From Mesorhizobium sp. 1M-11 (GTDB taxonomy: Bacteria; Pseudomonadota; Alphaproteobacteria; Rhizobiales; Rhizobiaceae): DNA of 64,000 bases. The stretch lies in contig NZ_LJSD01000011.1 in the NCBI RefSeq assembly GCF_001303895.1, positions 756,409 to 820,408 of the forward strand, in the 5' to 3' direction. This document shows, piece by piece, positions 1-8,483 of the stretch. Each line of letters begins with the position of its first letter. Positions within the stretch are counted from its first letter, which is position 1. The notes under the pieces were generated by a model. That model did not search any database. It was not told where the DNA came from and was given only the letters and a program-made list of their open reading frames with translations. Both the position numbers and the translations under genes were made by a program.

Positions 1-89
1 ACACGGCCGTCCGCATCGGTCTCGAACAGGAAGTGCTTGGCCTTGTGGCCCTTGAAGGGGCGCTTCTTGTCCAGCATCGCGTCGGTCAT
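1..89 (-). CDS. Enoyl-CoA hydratase family protein, N-terminal fragment
   Basis: Reading from the ATG at 89 towards the window edge gives about 29 residues that begin MTDAMLDKKRPFKG and continue through HFLFETDADGRV. This resembles the N-terminal lead of crotonase-superfamily proteins, where a beta-strand of the FETDADGRV type precedes the first active-site region. AAGGAT lies about 10 bases upstream. The gene is cut by the window edge, so no catalytic residue is visible. It follows the cupin, SDR and aryl-CoA monooxygenase genes on the same strand, and a hydratase would fit beta-oxidation-like processing of the ring product made there. The family call rests on a short fragment and is tentative. 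Confidence 0.5.
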   Translation of the reverse strand, partial: MTDAMLDKKRPFKGHKAKHFLFETDADGR

Positions 90-103
90 CGCTCATTCTA
101 TCC

Positions 104-170
104 TTGCTTGATTCCAGCACGCCTATCGGCGTGCAGGCCTTGCTTGCTCCCAGCACGCCATCGGCGTGCC
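104..170. repeat. Tandem pair of near-identical hairpins
   Basis: Two copies of a roughly 36-base unit lie end to end. Each holds the perfect inverted repeat GCACGCC...GGCGTGC, at 117-134 with a 4-base loop and at 153-169 with a 3-base loop. Each is preceded by a TTGCTTG-like lead. They sit between the stop of the cupin gene (200) and the start of the partial hydratase gene (89). No T-run follows either stem on the minus strand, so a simple terminator is unlikely. They may stabilise or process the mRNA. Confidence 0.6.
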
Positions 171-199
171 GGTCTGTCGTCTTGTCATGCGGCCGTTCG

Positions 200-655
200 T
201 CAGTCGTTGGCCGACGGCGGCAGGAAATCCACGTCATGCTCAGCCGAGAGCCGCACCACTTCCTCGACATCGGTGAGGTTGTGCAGTTTCTTGAACAGGT
301 CCTCGAGCCGGCCGGCCGGCGACACCCAGAACAGCGCACGCGCCGGCTTGTCGGACTTGTTGAAATAGCCGTGCGGGACACCGCGCGGCATGCGCACCAG
401 GTCGCCTGCCCTGGCGGTGAACCACTTGCCATCGAGCTTCAGTTCCAGCTGTCCCTCCTGCACGAGAATGAACTCCTCCTGCGTCGGATGAATGTGCACC
501 GGCACGAACTGGCCTGCATCGCTGTTGGTCTCGAAGGCAAAGCTCGATGCACAGGTGGCCTTCGGAAAGTAGCGCTGGCCGAGGATATTCCACTCGGTCG
601 CTTCGTAGCCGGTGCCGTTTTCAGTGATGCCCTTTTCCAGTGCTTTCTCAGTCAT
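200..655 (-). CDS. Small cupin-domain protein
   Basis: The 151-residue product is a single-domain cupin. HIHPTQEEF with a later glycine-rich strand (about residues 52-75) forms the first metal-binding cupin motif. MPRGVPHGY near residue 95 forms the second, so His and Glu ligands for a divalent metal are present. The ATG at 655 is chosen because GGGAGG lies 7 bases upstream. It sits 23 bases downstream of the SDR gene and reads in the same direction, inside the aryl-CoA operon. Cupins of this size can be dioxygenases, isomerases or non-catalytic sensors. The sequence does not decide which, and the substrate is unknown. Confidence 0.75.
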   Translation of the reverse strand: MTEKALEKGITENGTGYEATEWNILGQRYFPKATCASSFAFETNSDAGQFVPVHIHPTQEEFILVQEGQLELKLDGKWFTARAGDLVRMPRGVPHGYFNKSDKPARALFWVSPAGRLEDLFKKLHNLTDVEEVVRLSAEHDVDFLPPSAND

Positions 656-678
656 GCGTTCCTCCCTTTTTAATGTTC

Positions 679-1458
679 TCAACCGGCCATGACTTCGCCG
701 CCGGCGACCGCGATCGCCTGGCCGGTGATGGCGCCCGCCCCCTCGGACACCAGCCACAACACTGCATCGGCAACCTCCTGCGGCGTCACCAGACGGCCCT
801 GCGGATTGGCGCGCGCAAGGCTGGCGCGTGCCTCATCGGCGGTACGGCCGGTTTTGCCAACAATGGTGTCGACCGCGCCGTCGAGCAGCGGCGTGTCGGT
901 GAAACCGGGGCAGACCGCGTTGACGGTAATGTCGCTGCGCGCCAACTCCAGCGCCAGCGCCCGGGTCAAGCCGACGACGCCATGCTTGGAGGCGCAATAG
1001 GCCGAAACGTAAGCGTATCCGGTCAGGCCCGCGGTGCTGGCCACATTGACGATACGGCCTTTGCCGGCCTTGCGGATCGACGGTAGCAACGCCTGGGTGA
1101 CGAGGAAGGTGCCGGTAAGATTGATGCTGATGACGCGGCCCCAAAGTGCTGCATCCGTGCGCTCGAACGGAGCCGAAGGCGCCTCGCCGGCACAATTGAC
1201 CAGAACCGAGACCTCGCCGGAGGCGGCAATAGCCCTTGCGCTTCCCGCCGCGATCGCCGAGGCATCCGTGACGTCAAACCCATCGATCACGACAGATTGG
1301 CCACCGCCAGCCACGATCTCCCTGGCGACCTCTTCCAGCGGCCCGGCGCGGCGCCCAGTCAGCGAGACGACATGGCCGCTCTTTGCCAAAGCGAGCGCGA
1401 TGGCACGGCCGATGCCGCTGCCGGCACCGGTGATGAGAGCATGGCGCACAGCGCTCAT
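679..1458 (-). CDS. Short-chain dehydrogenase/reductase
   Basis: This 259-residue classical SDR has the TGAGSGIG nucleotide-binding motif near residue 10, NCAG near 88, and a YCASK catalytic Tyr/Lys pair near 154 preceded by a Ser in the ASTAG strand. The C-terminal [17 protein letters not shown] is typical of 3-hydroxyacyl/3-oxoacyl-type dehydrogenases. Its ATG overlaps the stop of the upstream monooxygenase gene (ATGA at 1455-1458), so translation is probably coupled. By context it would oxidise or reduce a hydroxy/oxo intermediate made from the dearomatised acyl-CoA. The SDR fold is certain; the exact substrate is inferred. Confidence 0.85.
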   Translation of the reverse strand: MSAVRHALITGAGSGIGRAIALALAKSGHVVSLTGRRAGPLEEVAREIVAGGGQSVVIDGFDVTDASAIAAGSARAIAASGEVSVLVNCAGEAPSAPFERTDAALWGRVISINLTGTFLVTQALLPSIRKAGKGRIVNVASTAGLTGYAYVSAYCASKHGVVGLTRALALELARSDITVNAVCPGFTDTPLLDGAVDTIVGKTGRTADEARASLARANPQGRLVTPQEVADAVLWLVSEGAGAITGQAIAVAGGEVMAG

Positions 1459-3779
1459 TTGCGGCCCGCCGCTTCCGCTGCGGCGCGGGCCAGGTTGGCT
1501 TCATACTGCTGCCGGCTCGCATAATATTGCTTCGGCCAGACCTGGCCGGAATAACCGACCTTCGCGGCCTCGTGCATGACGAAGGACGGGTCGGCGAGGT
1601 GCGGGCGGGCAATGGCGCAGAGATCGGCCCGGCCGGCTGCGATCACAGAATTGGCGTGGTCAGCCTCCGAGATCGCACCGACCGCGATGGTCGGCACCTG
1701 GACCTCGTTGCGGATCTTGTCGGAGAAAGGCGTCTGCCACATGCGGCCAAACACCTGCTTTTCCTGCTTCACCACCTGCCCCGACGAACAATCGATCAGG
1801 TCGGCGCCGGCTTCCTTGAACATGGCCGCGAAGATTGCGGCATCCTCCGGCGTGTTGCCACCCTCATACCAGTCGTTGGTCGAGAGACGCACCGAGATCG
1901 GCTTGTCTTCAGGCCAGACGGCACGGATCGCATGGAAGACCTCGAGCGGATATCTGGCGCGCGCCGCATGGTCGCCACCATATTCATCGTCGCGATGATT
2001 GGTCAGCGGCGACAGGAAGGCGGAGAGCAGATAGCCGTGCGCGCAGTGCAGTTCGAGGATATCGAACCCGACTTCGTCGGCCCATTTCGCGGCCTGCACG
2101 AAATCGGCCTTGATCCTTTCCAGATCCTCCTTCGTGGCGGCGCGCGGCACGTCCGAATGCGGAAGATAGGGAATCGCGGAGGCTGAGATCAGCGGCCAGC
2201 CGCCCTGCTCCACCGGTTGGTCGGTCCCTTCCCAGGCAACCTTGGTCGCGCCCTTGCGGCCGGCATGACCGAGCTGGATGCCGATCTTGGCCGGCGTGTC
2301 GTTGTGCACGAAATCGACAAGGCGGCGATAGCCTTCCTTCTGTTCTTCGTTCCACAGGCCGAGGCAGCCTGGCGTGATGCGCGCGTCTGGCGACACGCAG
2401 ATCATTTCCGGGAACACCAGCGAAGCGCCACCCATGGCGCGGGAGCCGAGATGGACCAGATGGAAGTCGTTCGGCATGCCGTCCTTGGCGGAATACATCG
2501 CCATAGGCGAGACGATGACGCGGTTCGCCAACGTCAGGCCACGCGCCCTATAGGGTGTGAACATGGGCGGGATCGGTTTGCCGTTCGGCTGGGCTGGCGC
2601 ACCTGCACGCTCGGCGAACCAGCGCTCATAGCCCTCCAGCCAGTCCTTGTCGCGCAGGCGCAGATTCTCGTGGCTGATGCGCTGTGAGCGCGTCAGCATC
2701 GAATACATGAACTGCTCCGGTTCCAGCGTGTCGGCATAACGCGTGCCCACCACCTCGAACCATTCCATGGCGTTGCGCGCCGCGTTCTGGATGCGCGCGA
2801 CATCGACGCGGCGCACTTCCTCGTAAGCCTCCAGCACGGCCGGGATGTTCCTGGCGTCGTGGCCCGCGATGTTGAACTGATTGGTCAGTTCGATCGCGTC
2901 ATCGATGGCGAGCTTGGTGCCTGAACCGATGGCGAAATGCGCGGTATGGGCACTGTCGCCCATCAGCACGACGTGGCTGTTGCCGTTGAAATGGCTCCAC
3001 TTGCCGCAGATCAGACGGCCGAAGTTCAGCCAGGCCGAGCCGCGCATATGGCGCGCGTTGGTCATCAGACTGTGGCCGTCCAGCGTCTCGGCGAACAGCT
3101 TTTCGCAGAAGGCGATGGACTGGTCCTGATCCATCTTGTCGAGGCCATGCGCCTGGAACACTTCGTCAGTGGTCTCGACGATGAAGGTCGAGGTGTTGTC
3201 GTCGAAACGGTAGATATGGGCCTGGAACCAGCCATGCTCGGTGCGCTGGAAATCGAAGGTGAAAGCGTCGAAAGCCTTGGTGGTGCCGAGCCAGATGAAA
3301 CGGTTCGGGCGAACCACCATGTCGGGCTGGAAGATGTCGGCGTATTTGTTGCGGACGCGCGAATTGACGCCGTCGGAGGAGATGATGAGATCGGCGTCGG
3401 GGAACTCCTCGTCGCCCGTCACTTCCCGCTCGAACACCAACTCGACACCGAGTTCGACGCAACGGTCCTGCAGGATGTTCAGCATCTTCTTTCGGCCGAT
3501 GCCGACGAAGCCGTGGCCGGTGGTGCGGATCTTGCGGCCTTTGAACACCAGCTCGATGTCGTCCCAGTGGTTGAAGGCGTCCTCGATGGTGGCCGCCGTT
3601 TCCGGATCCCATTTGCGCATCGATTGCATGGTGGCGTCGGAGAACACGACACCCCAGCCGAAGGTGTCGTAGGGGCGGTTGCGCTCGACCACGGTGACAT
3701 GATGTTCCGGGTTCTGCTTCTTCATCAGCAAGGCAAAATAGAGCCCAGCCGGTCCGCCGCCGATGCACACAATCTTCAT
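1455..3779 (-). CDS. Bifunctional 2-aminobenzoyl-CoA/salicylyl-CoA monooxygenase-reductase (FAD hydroxylase fused to Old Yellow Enzyme-like domain)
   Basis: The 774-residue protein is a fusion. Residues 1 to about 390 form a group A flavin monooxygenase with GGGPAG at the N-terminus and a [12 protein letters not shown] motif. From about residue 405 an Old Yellow Enzyme/NADH:flavin oxidoreductase TIM barrel follows ([39 protein letters not shown]). This architecture is that of 2-aminobenzoyl-CoA monooxygenase/reductase, known from Azoarcus evansii, and of proteins annotated as salicylyl-CoA 5-hydroxylase/oxidoreductase. The enzyme hydroxylates the aryl-CoA ring with O2 and NADH, and the OYE part reduces it. 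The ATG at 3779 is chosen because GGAG lies 7 bases upstream. It is the first gene of the operon and overlaps the SDR. No CoA ligase is present in the window. Anthraniloyl-CoA versus salicylyl-CoA cannot be settled from sequence alone. Confidence 0.85.
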   Translation of the reverse strand: MKIVCIGGGPAGLYFALLMKKQNPEHHVTVVERNRPYDTFGWGVVFSDATMQSMRKWDPETAATIEDAFNHWDDIELVFKGRKIRTTGHGFVGIGRKKMLNILQDRCVELGVELVFEREVTGDEEFPDADLIISSDGVNSRVRNKYADIFQPDMVVRPNRFIWLGTTKAFDAFTFDFQRTEHGWFQAHIYRFDDNTSTFIVETTDEVFQAHGLDKMDQDQSIAFCEKLFAETLDGHSLMTNARHMRGSAWLNFGRLICGKWSHFNGNSHVVLMGDSAHTAHFAIGSGTKLAIDDAIELTNQFNIAGHDARNIPAVLEAYEEVRRVDVARIQNAARNAMEWFEVVGTRYADTLEPEQFMYSMLTRSQRISHENLRLRDKDWLEGYERWFAERAGAPAQPNGKPIPPMFTPYRARGLTLANRVIVSPMAMYSAKDGMPNDFHLVHLGSRAMGGASLVFPEMICVSPDARITPGCLGLWNEEQKEGYRRLVDFVHNDTPAKIGIQLGHAGRKGATKVAWEGTDQPVEQGGWPLISASAIPYLPHSDVPRAATKEDLERIKADFVQAAKWADEVGFDILELHCAHGYLLSAFLSPLTNHRDDEYGGDHAARARYPLEVFHAIRAVWPEDKPISVRLSTNDWYEGGNTPEDAAIFAAMFKEAGADLIDCSSGQVVKQEKQVFGRMWQTPFSDKIRNEVQVPTIAVGAISEADHANSVIAAGRADLCAIARPHLADPSFVMHEAAKVGYSGQVWPKQYYASRQQYEANLARAAAEAAGRK

Positions 3780-3839
3780 GGTCATCTCCGCTCTGCTCAC
3801 GGCCGGTCGGGGCCATGCGTGAACCATGAAACGATAGTG

Positions 3840-3852
3840 GGGCCTATCGGCA
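3840..3852. promoter_or_regulatory. Candidate GntR operator upstream of the aryl-CoA operon
   Basis: The 13-mer GGGCCTATCGGCA lies about 60 bases upstream of the monooxygenase start. The same 13 bases recur at 4776-4788, between the GntR gene and the divergent importer. The core GCC-TATC-GGC is a short inverted repeat. Shared occurrence in two promoter regions flanking a local GntR gene suggests an operator; no binding data are implied. Confidence 0.45.
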
Positions 3853-3998
3853 GATATTTCAAGCTTAAAATGATTGGAGACAACGATCTTTCGGCCGACG
3901 ATTAAAGCTTCGCCGCCCGCCGCGTCTCAATCAGGAGCCGCCGGTTGCATAACCGCCTATTTTCCGCACCGTTCCGGAAGAGAGCTAACGCACCACTG

Positions 3999-4739
3999 CT
4001 AGGCCGCCTCGCCGGCATCGACACCTTCGAACGTGACGAAGGCCTGCAGAGTAAAGGAAATATGCTCCGTCATCAGCACGCGCGCACGCTCTATGTCGCG
4101 ATCGAAGGCAGCGTCCATCAAGGCAGTGTGGTGATCGATGCCCATGGCGTCATGCAGCGCCGCAACCGCCTTCTCGAAGTTGCCGCCGCGTCCGCGCGCG
4201 GCGCGCAACATCGGCGCAAGGCTCAGGAAATGCTGGTGACGGCGAAGCTGATCGTAGACCATCGCCTGGAAACGCAGCAGCCAGGCAGAACTTGAGGCAC
4301 TGACGAGCGCGGCGTGAAAGGCGGCGTGGCGCTCGTCCCATTCCTCAACCGCGGCTTCGGATGGATCTTCCGGTGAGAACTTGCAGCGCGACAGTCGATA
4401 GTGCGCGGTCACCACCGCCGATTCCCACTCGGCTCCGCCCTTGCGGATGGATTCTTCCAGCAACGGCAACTCGACGACTTCACGGGCCCGGATGAGGTCT
4501 TCCAGCTCTGCGCGCGAAACCGGCGCGACGGCAAAGCCACGGTTGCTCACCGCGGTGACCAGTTTTTCCGCCTCCAGCCGTGACAATGCCTCGCGCAGCG
4601 GTGTCCAGCCGAAACCATAGATCTGGTTCAGCGCACCCAGCTTCAGCGGCGTACCCGGCTCCAGCCGCGTGGTCAGAATGTCACGCCGCAGCCGCAAATA
4701 GGCCGCTTCCGTCTTGGTCGAGGGTTCCTCGTCCCGCAT
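3999..4739 (-). CDS. GntR-family (FadR/FCD subfamily) transcriptional regulator
   Basis: The 246-residue protein has an N-terminal winged helix-turn-helix (about residues 10-75, with RRDILTTRLEPGT and WTPLREALSRLEAEKL). An all-helical FCD-type effector domain follows, rich in His and Glu (ERHAAFHAALV, HHTALMDAAFDRD). FCD regulators usually bind small carboxylates or acyl-CoAs and repress nearby catabolic genes. The start at 4739 is preferred over an upstream in-frame ATG because GGAGGAG sits 7-8 bases ahead of it. It lies between the aryl-CoA operon and the divergent ABC importer. The shared 13-bp motif at 3840 and 4776 suggests it controls both. Confidence 0.85.
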   Translation of the reverse strand: MRDEEPSTKTEAAYLRLRRDILTTRLEPGTPLKLGALNQIYGFGWTPLREALSRLEAEKLVTAVSNRGFAVAPVSRAELEDLIRAREVVELPLLEESIRKGGAEWESAVVTAHYRLSRCKFSPEDPSEAAVEEWDERHAAFHAALVSASSSAWLLRFQAMVYDQLRRHQHFLSLAPMLRAARGRGGNFEKAVAALHDAMGIDHHTALMDAAFDRDIERARVLMTEHISFTLQAFVTFEGVDAGEAA

Positions 4740-4775
4740 CACACTTCTCCTCCACGCAAGGATCATATATTTGAC

Positions 4776-4788
4776 GGGCCTATCGGCA
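4776..4788. promoter_or_regulatory. Second copy of the candidate GntR operator
   Basis: This is an exact copy of the 13-mer found at 3840-3852, placed in the divergent region between the GntR gene (start 4739) and the substrate-binding protein gene (start 4917). It is flanked on both sides by AT-rich runs (ATATAT, AATATAT) that stand out in this GC-rich region. An autoregulatory site for the GntR protein is the simplest reading. Confidence 0.45.
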
Positions 4789-4835
4789 AAATAATATATC
4801 AAACATCCACAGCAGATATTTTATATATAAACCTT

Positions 4836-4863
4836 TTGACAAGGTTTGCCGACCCGCTATGAT
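4836..4863 (+). promoter_or_regulatory. Sigma-70-type promoter for the TrpXYZ-like importer
   Basis: A perfect -35 TTGACA (4836-4841) is separated by 16 bases from TATGAT (4858-4863), matching housekeeping sigma consensus. Transcription would start near 4870, giving a leader of about 45 bases to the ATG at 4917. The candidate operator at 4776-4788 lies some 50 bases upstream of the -35. Confidence 0.65.
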
Positions 4864-4916
4864 GCAATCTGGGGCGCCGGGGAGAGACGGCCGCTTGCCT
4901 AATCTGGGAGGAAAAC

Positions 4917-5903
4917 ATGATTTCGTCTAAGGCCGGATGGCTGTCCGGAATAGTACTTGCAGGTTCGCTGATCGCCAGCGTCGTCAGCGCCGCCGCAGAT
5001 CCGATCCGCATCGGCATCGCCAATTTCGGCGAGCATCCGCAGCTCAACGCCTCGATCGCCGGCTTCAAGAAGGGCCTGGCCGAGAGCGGCTTCGTCGAAG
5101 GCAAGGATGTGGTCTTCACCGAAAGCCACACCAATTTCGACGCCACGCTGGTTCCGCAGATGATCGAGAAGCTGAAGGCCGAGAACCCGAAGCTGATCTA
5201 CACCGTGACGACCCCGGTCTCGCAGATTGCCAAGCAGCAGCTCGCCGGCAGCGGCATCAACATCGTCTTCACCGCTGTGACCGACCCGGTCGCCGCCAAG
5301 CTGGTCCCGTCGTGGGAAGCCGGCGACACCGGCATCACCGGTTCGTCCGATTTGCAGGACGTGTCGGCGGTGATGGAATTCACCAAGAAGCTGCTGCCGG
5401 AAGCCAAGCGCTTCGGCGTGCCCTACAACCCTGGCGAAGCCAATGACGTGGCCGTGCTGGACAAGATCAAGGAAGCCGCTCCGAAGGCCGGTTTTGAAGT
5501 CGTCGCCGTCGGCGTCGACAACGTCAACGACATCCAGCAGCGCATCGCTTCGCTCAAGGGCAAGGCGGACGTGATCTACACGCCGGCTTCGAACCTGCTG
5601 CAGCCGGCGATCGCCGCGGTTTCGGCCGCTGCCCGCCAGGCCGGCATCCCGATCGTCAACTCCGACGACGGTGCCGTGCGCAAGGGTGTGGTTCCGGCCA
5701 GCTTCGCGGTCAACTATGACCAGGTCGGCCTCGCCGCCGGCAAGATCGCTGCCGAGATCCTGAAGGGCAAGGACCCTAAGGAAATCCCGCCGTTCCGTCC
5801 GGCCTACGCCGATCACAGCCCGCTGATCTCGAAGAAGGTCGCCGCTGACTTCGGCCTGAAGATCCCGGCAGCACTCGACGATTGCAAGTGCTTCGCCGAC
5901 TGA
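4917..5903 (+). CDS. ABC transporter substrate-binding protein, TrpX-like (ABC_sub_bind family)
   Basis: This 328-residue periplasmic binding protein has a Sec signal peptide ending near residue 26 (ASVVSAAAD). It is followed by IRIGIANFGEHPQL and the two-lobed fold typical of the ABC_sub_bind family, in which the tryptophan-binding TrpX is placed. GGGAGG sits 5 bases before the ATG. Together with the ATPase and permease downstream it forms a complete importer. By position, divergent from the GntR gene and next to the aryl-CoA operon, it may bring in an aromatic or indolic precursor such as tryptophan, kynurenine, anthranilate or salicylate. The substrate is an inference. Confidence 0.85.
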   Translation: MISSKAGWLSGIVLAGSLIASVVSAAADPIRIGIANFGEHPQLNASIAGFKKGLAESGFVEGKDVVFTESHTNFDATLVPQMIEKLKAENPKLIYTVTTPVSQIAKQQLAGSGINIVFTAVTDPVAAKLVPSWEAGDTGITGSSDLQDVSAVMEFTKKLLPEAKRFGVPYNPGEANDVAVLDKIKEAAPKAGFEVVAVGVDNVNDIQQRIASLKGKADVIYTPASNLLQPAIAAVSAAARQAGIPIVNSDDGAVRKGVVPASFAVNYDQVGLAAGKIAAEILKGKDPKEIPPFRPAYADHSPLISKKVAADFGLKIPAALDDCKCFAD

Positions 5904-5928
5904 GCTGGCTGGACTGAGGATTGCGTGG

Positions 5929-5963
5929 CGGCGCCCGGAACTGCAACTCGGGCGCCGTTTTTT
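5929..5963 (+). terminator. Stem-loop with T-run between binding-protein and ATPase genes
   Basis: Perfect 9-bp arms CGGCGCCCG (5929-5937) and CGGGCGCCG (5949-5957) enclose an 11-base loop and are followed directly by six Ts. It has the form of an intrinsic terminator. Lying inside the operon, it probably acts as a partial terminator that keeps binding-protein mRNA in excess over the ATPase and permease mRNA. Confidence 0.75.
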
Positions 5964-6032
5964 CTTAAATTGGGTCAGCGCACGTCGTGGCAGGCGAGGC
6001 TCGCCACCGGATTGTTGCGCCAGGAGGTGCGG

Positions 6033-6812
6033 ATGCTGGAAATCAAATCGGCACGCAAGGTATTCTTCAAAGGACAAGCCGACGAGAAGATCGCGCTCGA
6101 CGGTCTGAGCCTGTCGCTCAAAACGGGTGACTTCGGCGTCGTCATCGGCTCCAACGGCGCCGGCAAGAGCAGCATGCTCAACGCCATTTCCGGCGCGTTG
6201 ATCCTCGACTCGGGCAAAGTGCAGATCAACGAGACCGACGTGACCGGCATGCCGGTATACAAGCGAGCCGCCAAGCTCGCCCGTGTCTTCCAGGATCCGA
6301 TGAAAGGCACCGCCGCCTCGATGACGGTGGCCGAAAATATGCTGCTGGCCGACCTGCGCAGCCAGAAGCGCCGGCTGCGCCAGGGCCTCAACGCCACGCG
6401 GCTTGCCGCCTACAAGGAACGGCTGGCGCTGCTCGGCCTTGGCCTCGAGAACCGGCTGGATACGCGTGTCGAACTGCTTTCGGGCGGCCAGCGTCAATCG
6501 CTTTCGCTGATCATGGCCGTGGGTGGCGAACCGGAACTGCTTCTGCTGGACGAACACACCGCAGCACTCGATCCGCGCACAGCCGACATCGTCATGAAGG
6601 CGACGGTGCGGGCAGTCGAGGCGCTGAAGCTCACCACGCTGATGGTGACGCACAACATGCAGCATGCCGTCGACTACGGAAACCGCATCCTCATGCTCGA
6701 CGCCGGCAAGGTTCGCCTCGAAATCGGCGGCGAAGAGAAGAAACAGACCTCCGTCGCGGACCTGATCGGCCATTTCGCCGTCAAGACCGACCGCATGCTG
6801 CTCGCGAGTTGA
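6033..6812 (+). CDS. ABC transporter ATP-binding protein (TrpY/TrpZ-type system)
   Basis: The 259-residue nucleotide-binding subunit shows Walker A GSNGAGKSS (about residue 40), the signature LSGGQRQSL and Walker B LLLLDEHTAALD, with the switch His in MVTHNMQHAVD. The start at 6033 is fixed by AGGAGG 6 bases upstream; longer in-frame reading towards 5925 would run through the terminator hairpin. It follows the binding-protein gene and overlaps the permease start region. It energises import by the adjacent BPD_transp_2-type permease. Confidence 0.9.
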   Translation: MLEIKSARKVFFKGQADEKIALDGLSLSLKTGDFGVVIGSNGAGKSSMLNAISGALILDSGKVQINETDVTGMPVYKRAAKLARVFQDPMKGTAASMTVAENMLLADLRSQKRRLRQGLNATRLAAYKERLALLGLGLENRLDTRVELLSGGQRQSLSLIMAVGGEPELLLLDEHTAALDPRTADIVMKATVRAVEALKLTTLMVTHNMQHAVDYGNRILMLDAGKVRLEIGGEEKKQTSVADLIGHFAVKTDRMLLAS

Positions 6813-6817
6813 CCGCC

Positions 6818-7741
6818 ATGGCCATGATCCAGGATATCTTCTCGAGCTTCGTCGCGCTCGTTCCCGTCACGCTGGCGCAGAGCCTCATCCTCGCTTTCGT
6901 CGTGCTGGGCATCATGATCCCGTTCAGGATGCTCTCCTTCCCGGACCTGACCAGCGAGGGTGCCTTCCCGCTGGGCGGCTGTGTCGCCGGTGTGCTGCTG
7001 GCCGCAGGCCAATCGCCGCTGACGGCCATCGCGGCCGCGCTCATCGCCGGCTTCGCCGCCGGCTGCTGCACCGCCTACATCCATCTGCGCTTCCGGATTC
7101 ACACACTGCTGGCCGGCATCCTGATGATGACGATGCTCTATTCGATCAACCTGCGAATCATGGGCCGTTCGAACCTGTCGGTGTTCGGCATGGAATCGCT
7201 GTTCAACTGGTCGCCCTTCGGCCAGCCGGGTTTCCCGAGCACCAAGATCGTCATCGCCGGCGCCATCGGCCTGCTCGTGCTCGTGCTGCTTTATCTCTAC
7301 TTCAAGACCGAGCGCGGCACCGGCGTGCGGGCCGTCGGCTCCAATCCGGACATGGCCGAAGCGCAGGGCATCAATGTCTGGACGGCGACGATCGGCGGCG
7401 TTGGCCTGGCCAGCGCTTTCTCGGCGCTCAGCGGCTCGCTGATGGTGCAGTCGCAGGGCTTCGCCGACGTCAATATGGGGCTCGGCATCCTCATCAACGG
7501 CCTCGCAGCGCTGATGATCGGTGAGGCGATCACCGGCAAGCAGACAGTGCTACGCCAACTGGCGGCGCCTTTCGTCGGCGCCGTCGTCTACTATCAGCTC
7601 GTCTCGCTGTGTCTGGCCGCCGGCATGCCGCCGCCCGACTTGAAGCTGGCCACGGGCCTGTTCGTGCTCCTGATGCTGGCGCTGCCCAGCCTGAAGCGCG
7701 GTCGGGCACCTGGTGCCGCTCGCGAGGTGATGCGGGAGTGA
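6818..7741 (+). CDS. ABC transporter permease (BPD_transp_2 family)
   Basis: The 307-residue integral membrane protein has about eight to nine hydrophobic segments. It belongs to the branched-chain/ribose-type permease family used by TrpXYZ-like importers (GIMIPFRMLSFPDLTSEGAF near the N-terminus, GSNPDMAEAQGI in a cytoplasmic loop). The start is uncertain: TTG at 6809, ATG at 6818 and ATG at 6824 are all in frame and close to the ATPase stop. I chose 6818. It is the last gene of the importer operon, which ends at a strong terminator. Confidence 0.85.
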   Translation: MAMIQDIFSSFVALVPVTLAQSLILAFVVLGIMIPFRMLSFPDLTSEGAFPLGGCVAGVLLAAGQSPLTAIAAALIAGFAAGCCTAYIHLRFRIHTLLAGILMMTMLYSINLRIMGRSNLSVFGMESLFNWSPFGQPGFPSTKIVIAGAIGLLVLVLLYLYFKTERGTGVRAVGSNPDMAEAQGINVWTATIGGVGLASAFSALSGSLMVQSQGFADVNMGLGILINGLAALMIGEAITGKQTVLRQLAAPFVGAVVYYQLVSLCLAAGMPPPDLKLATGLFVLLMLALPSLKRGRAPGAAREVMRE

Positions 7742-7746
7742 CAACA

Positions 7747-7773
7747 AAGAGGCCGCGCGGTGCGCGGCCTCTT
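7747..7773. terminator. Terminator after the TrpXYZ-like operon
   Basis: A perfect 12-bp stem, AAGAGGCCGCGC paired with GCGCGGCCTCTT around a GGT loop, begins 6 bases after the permease stop. Only short T and A tracts flank it. It lies between convergent genes, so it can serve both the importer operon and the MarR gene ending at 7822. Confidence 0.75.
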
Positions 7774-7821
7774 CAATTCGGGAAAAGATGGTTTGATTCT
7801 AGATCGCCGTTCGATTCGCTG

Positions 7822-8334
7822 TCAGGCGTTGTCCACAAGCGCGCCGCGGATAGAGCCTTTCAGCTTGCCGAGTTCCTTCATCAACACTTCGCGGTCGCGG
7901 GATGACAGCCCCTGGAACAGCGCGCCAATCCAATCGCCATGGCGGTCGGCCATCTTGCGGAATTCCTTGCGCCCAAAGGCCGTAAGCGCCACGATCTGCA
8001 CGCGGCGATCCGTCGGCGACGTGGTACGGCTGATATGGCCGCTCTCGACAAGGCGCTCCACCAGCGCGGTGAGATTACCGGCCGACACCATCATGCGACG
8101 CGAAACTTCGCCCAGCACCATGCCGTCTTCCGCCCGCTCGAGCTGAGCCAGCAGATCGAAACGCGGCAAGGTGAAGTCGAATTCCTCGCGCAGCTGGCGA
8201 CGGACTTCCGCTTCAATCAGCGTTGTGCAGGTGAGCAGGCGCAGCCACAGCCGCGTCTCGTCGCCATGATCGGCCGGCGCTTCGACTACCTTGGTCTCGC
8301 TGTCGAGCCAGCCTTCGATATCTGTTTCTGCCAT
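7822..8334 (-). CDS. MarR-family transcriptional regulator
   Basis: The 170-residue protein has a MarR winged helix-turn-helix. LGEVSRRMMVSAGNLTALVERLVESG is the recognition region, and SPTDRRVQIVALTAFG is the wing with the conserved DRR. The start at 8334 (MAETDIEGW) is preferred over the longer reading from 8463, whose extra N-terminus has no MarR character. It lies 150 bases downstream of the ferredoxin oxidoreductase beta gene on the same strand, with its own possible promoter in between. MarR proteins often sense aromatic compounds. It may control the adjacent arylpyruvate-type pathway. Confidence 0.85.
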   Translation of the reverse strand: MAETDIEGWLDSETKVVEAPADHGDETRLWLRLLTCTTLIEAEVRRQLREEFDFTLPRFDLLAQLERAEDGMVLGEVSRRMMVSAGNLTALVERLVESGHISRTTSPTDRRVQIVALTAFGRKEFRKMADRHGDWIGALFQGLSSRDREVLMKELGKLKGSIRGALVDNA

Positions 8335-8483
8335 CGATGAACCCACCCCTGCCGCATCTCGCGGGCGCCCCACCAAACACTCCGTGCCCCCCGGCACGGC
8401 TCGCAGATGGCCTCGACTCCATCCGTGATGGTCAAAGCATAAAGTAACTGCTGGGTCCGTCAATCGAAACGGACCCGGCCAAA

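Noticed and set aside
4899..6773. 624-codon open frame on the minus strand across the TrpX-like and ATPase genes
   Set aside because: It is antisense to two well-defined genes with motifs and ribosome-binding sites, and its composition (Arg/Gly/His/Asp-rich, no motif) is that of a shadow frame in GC-rich DNA.
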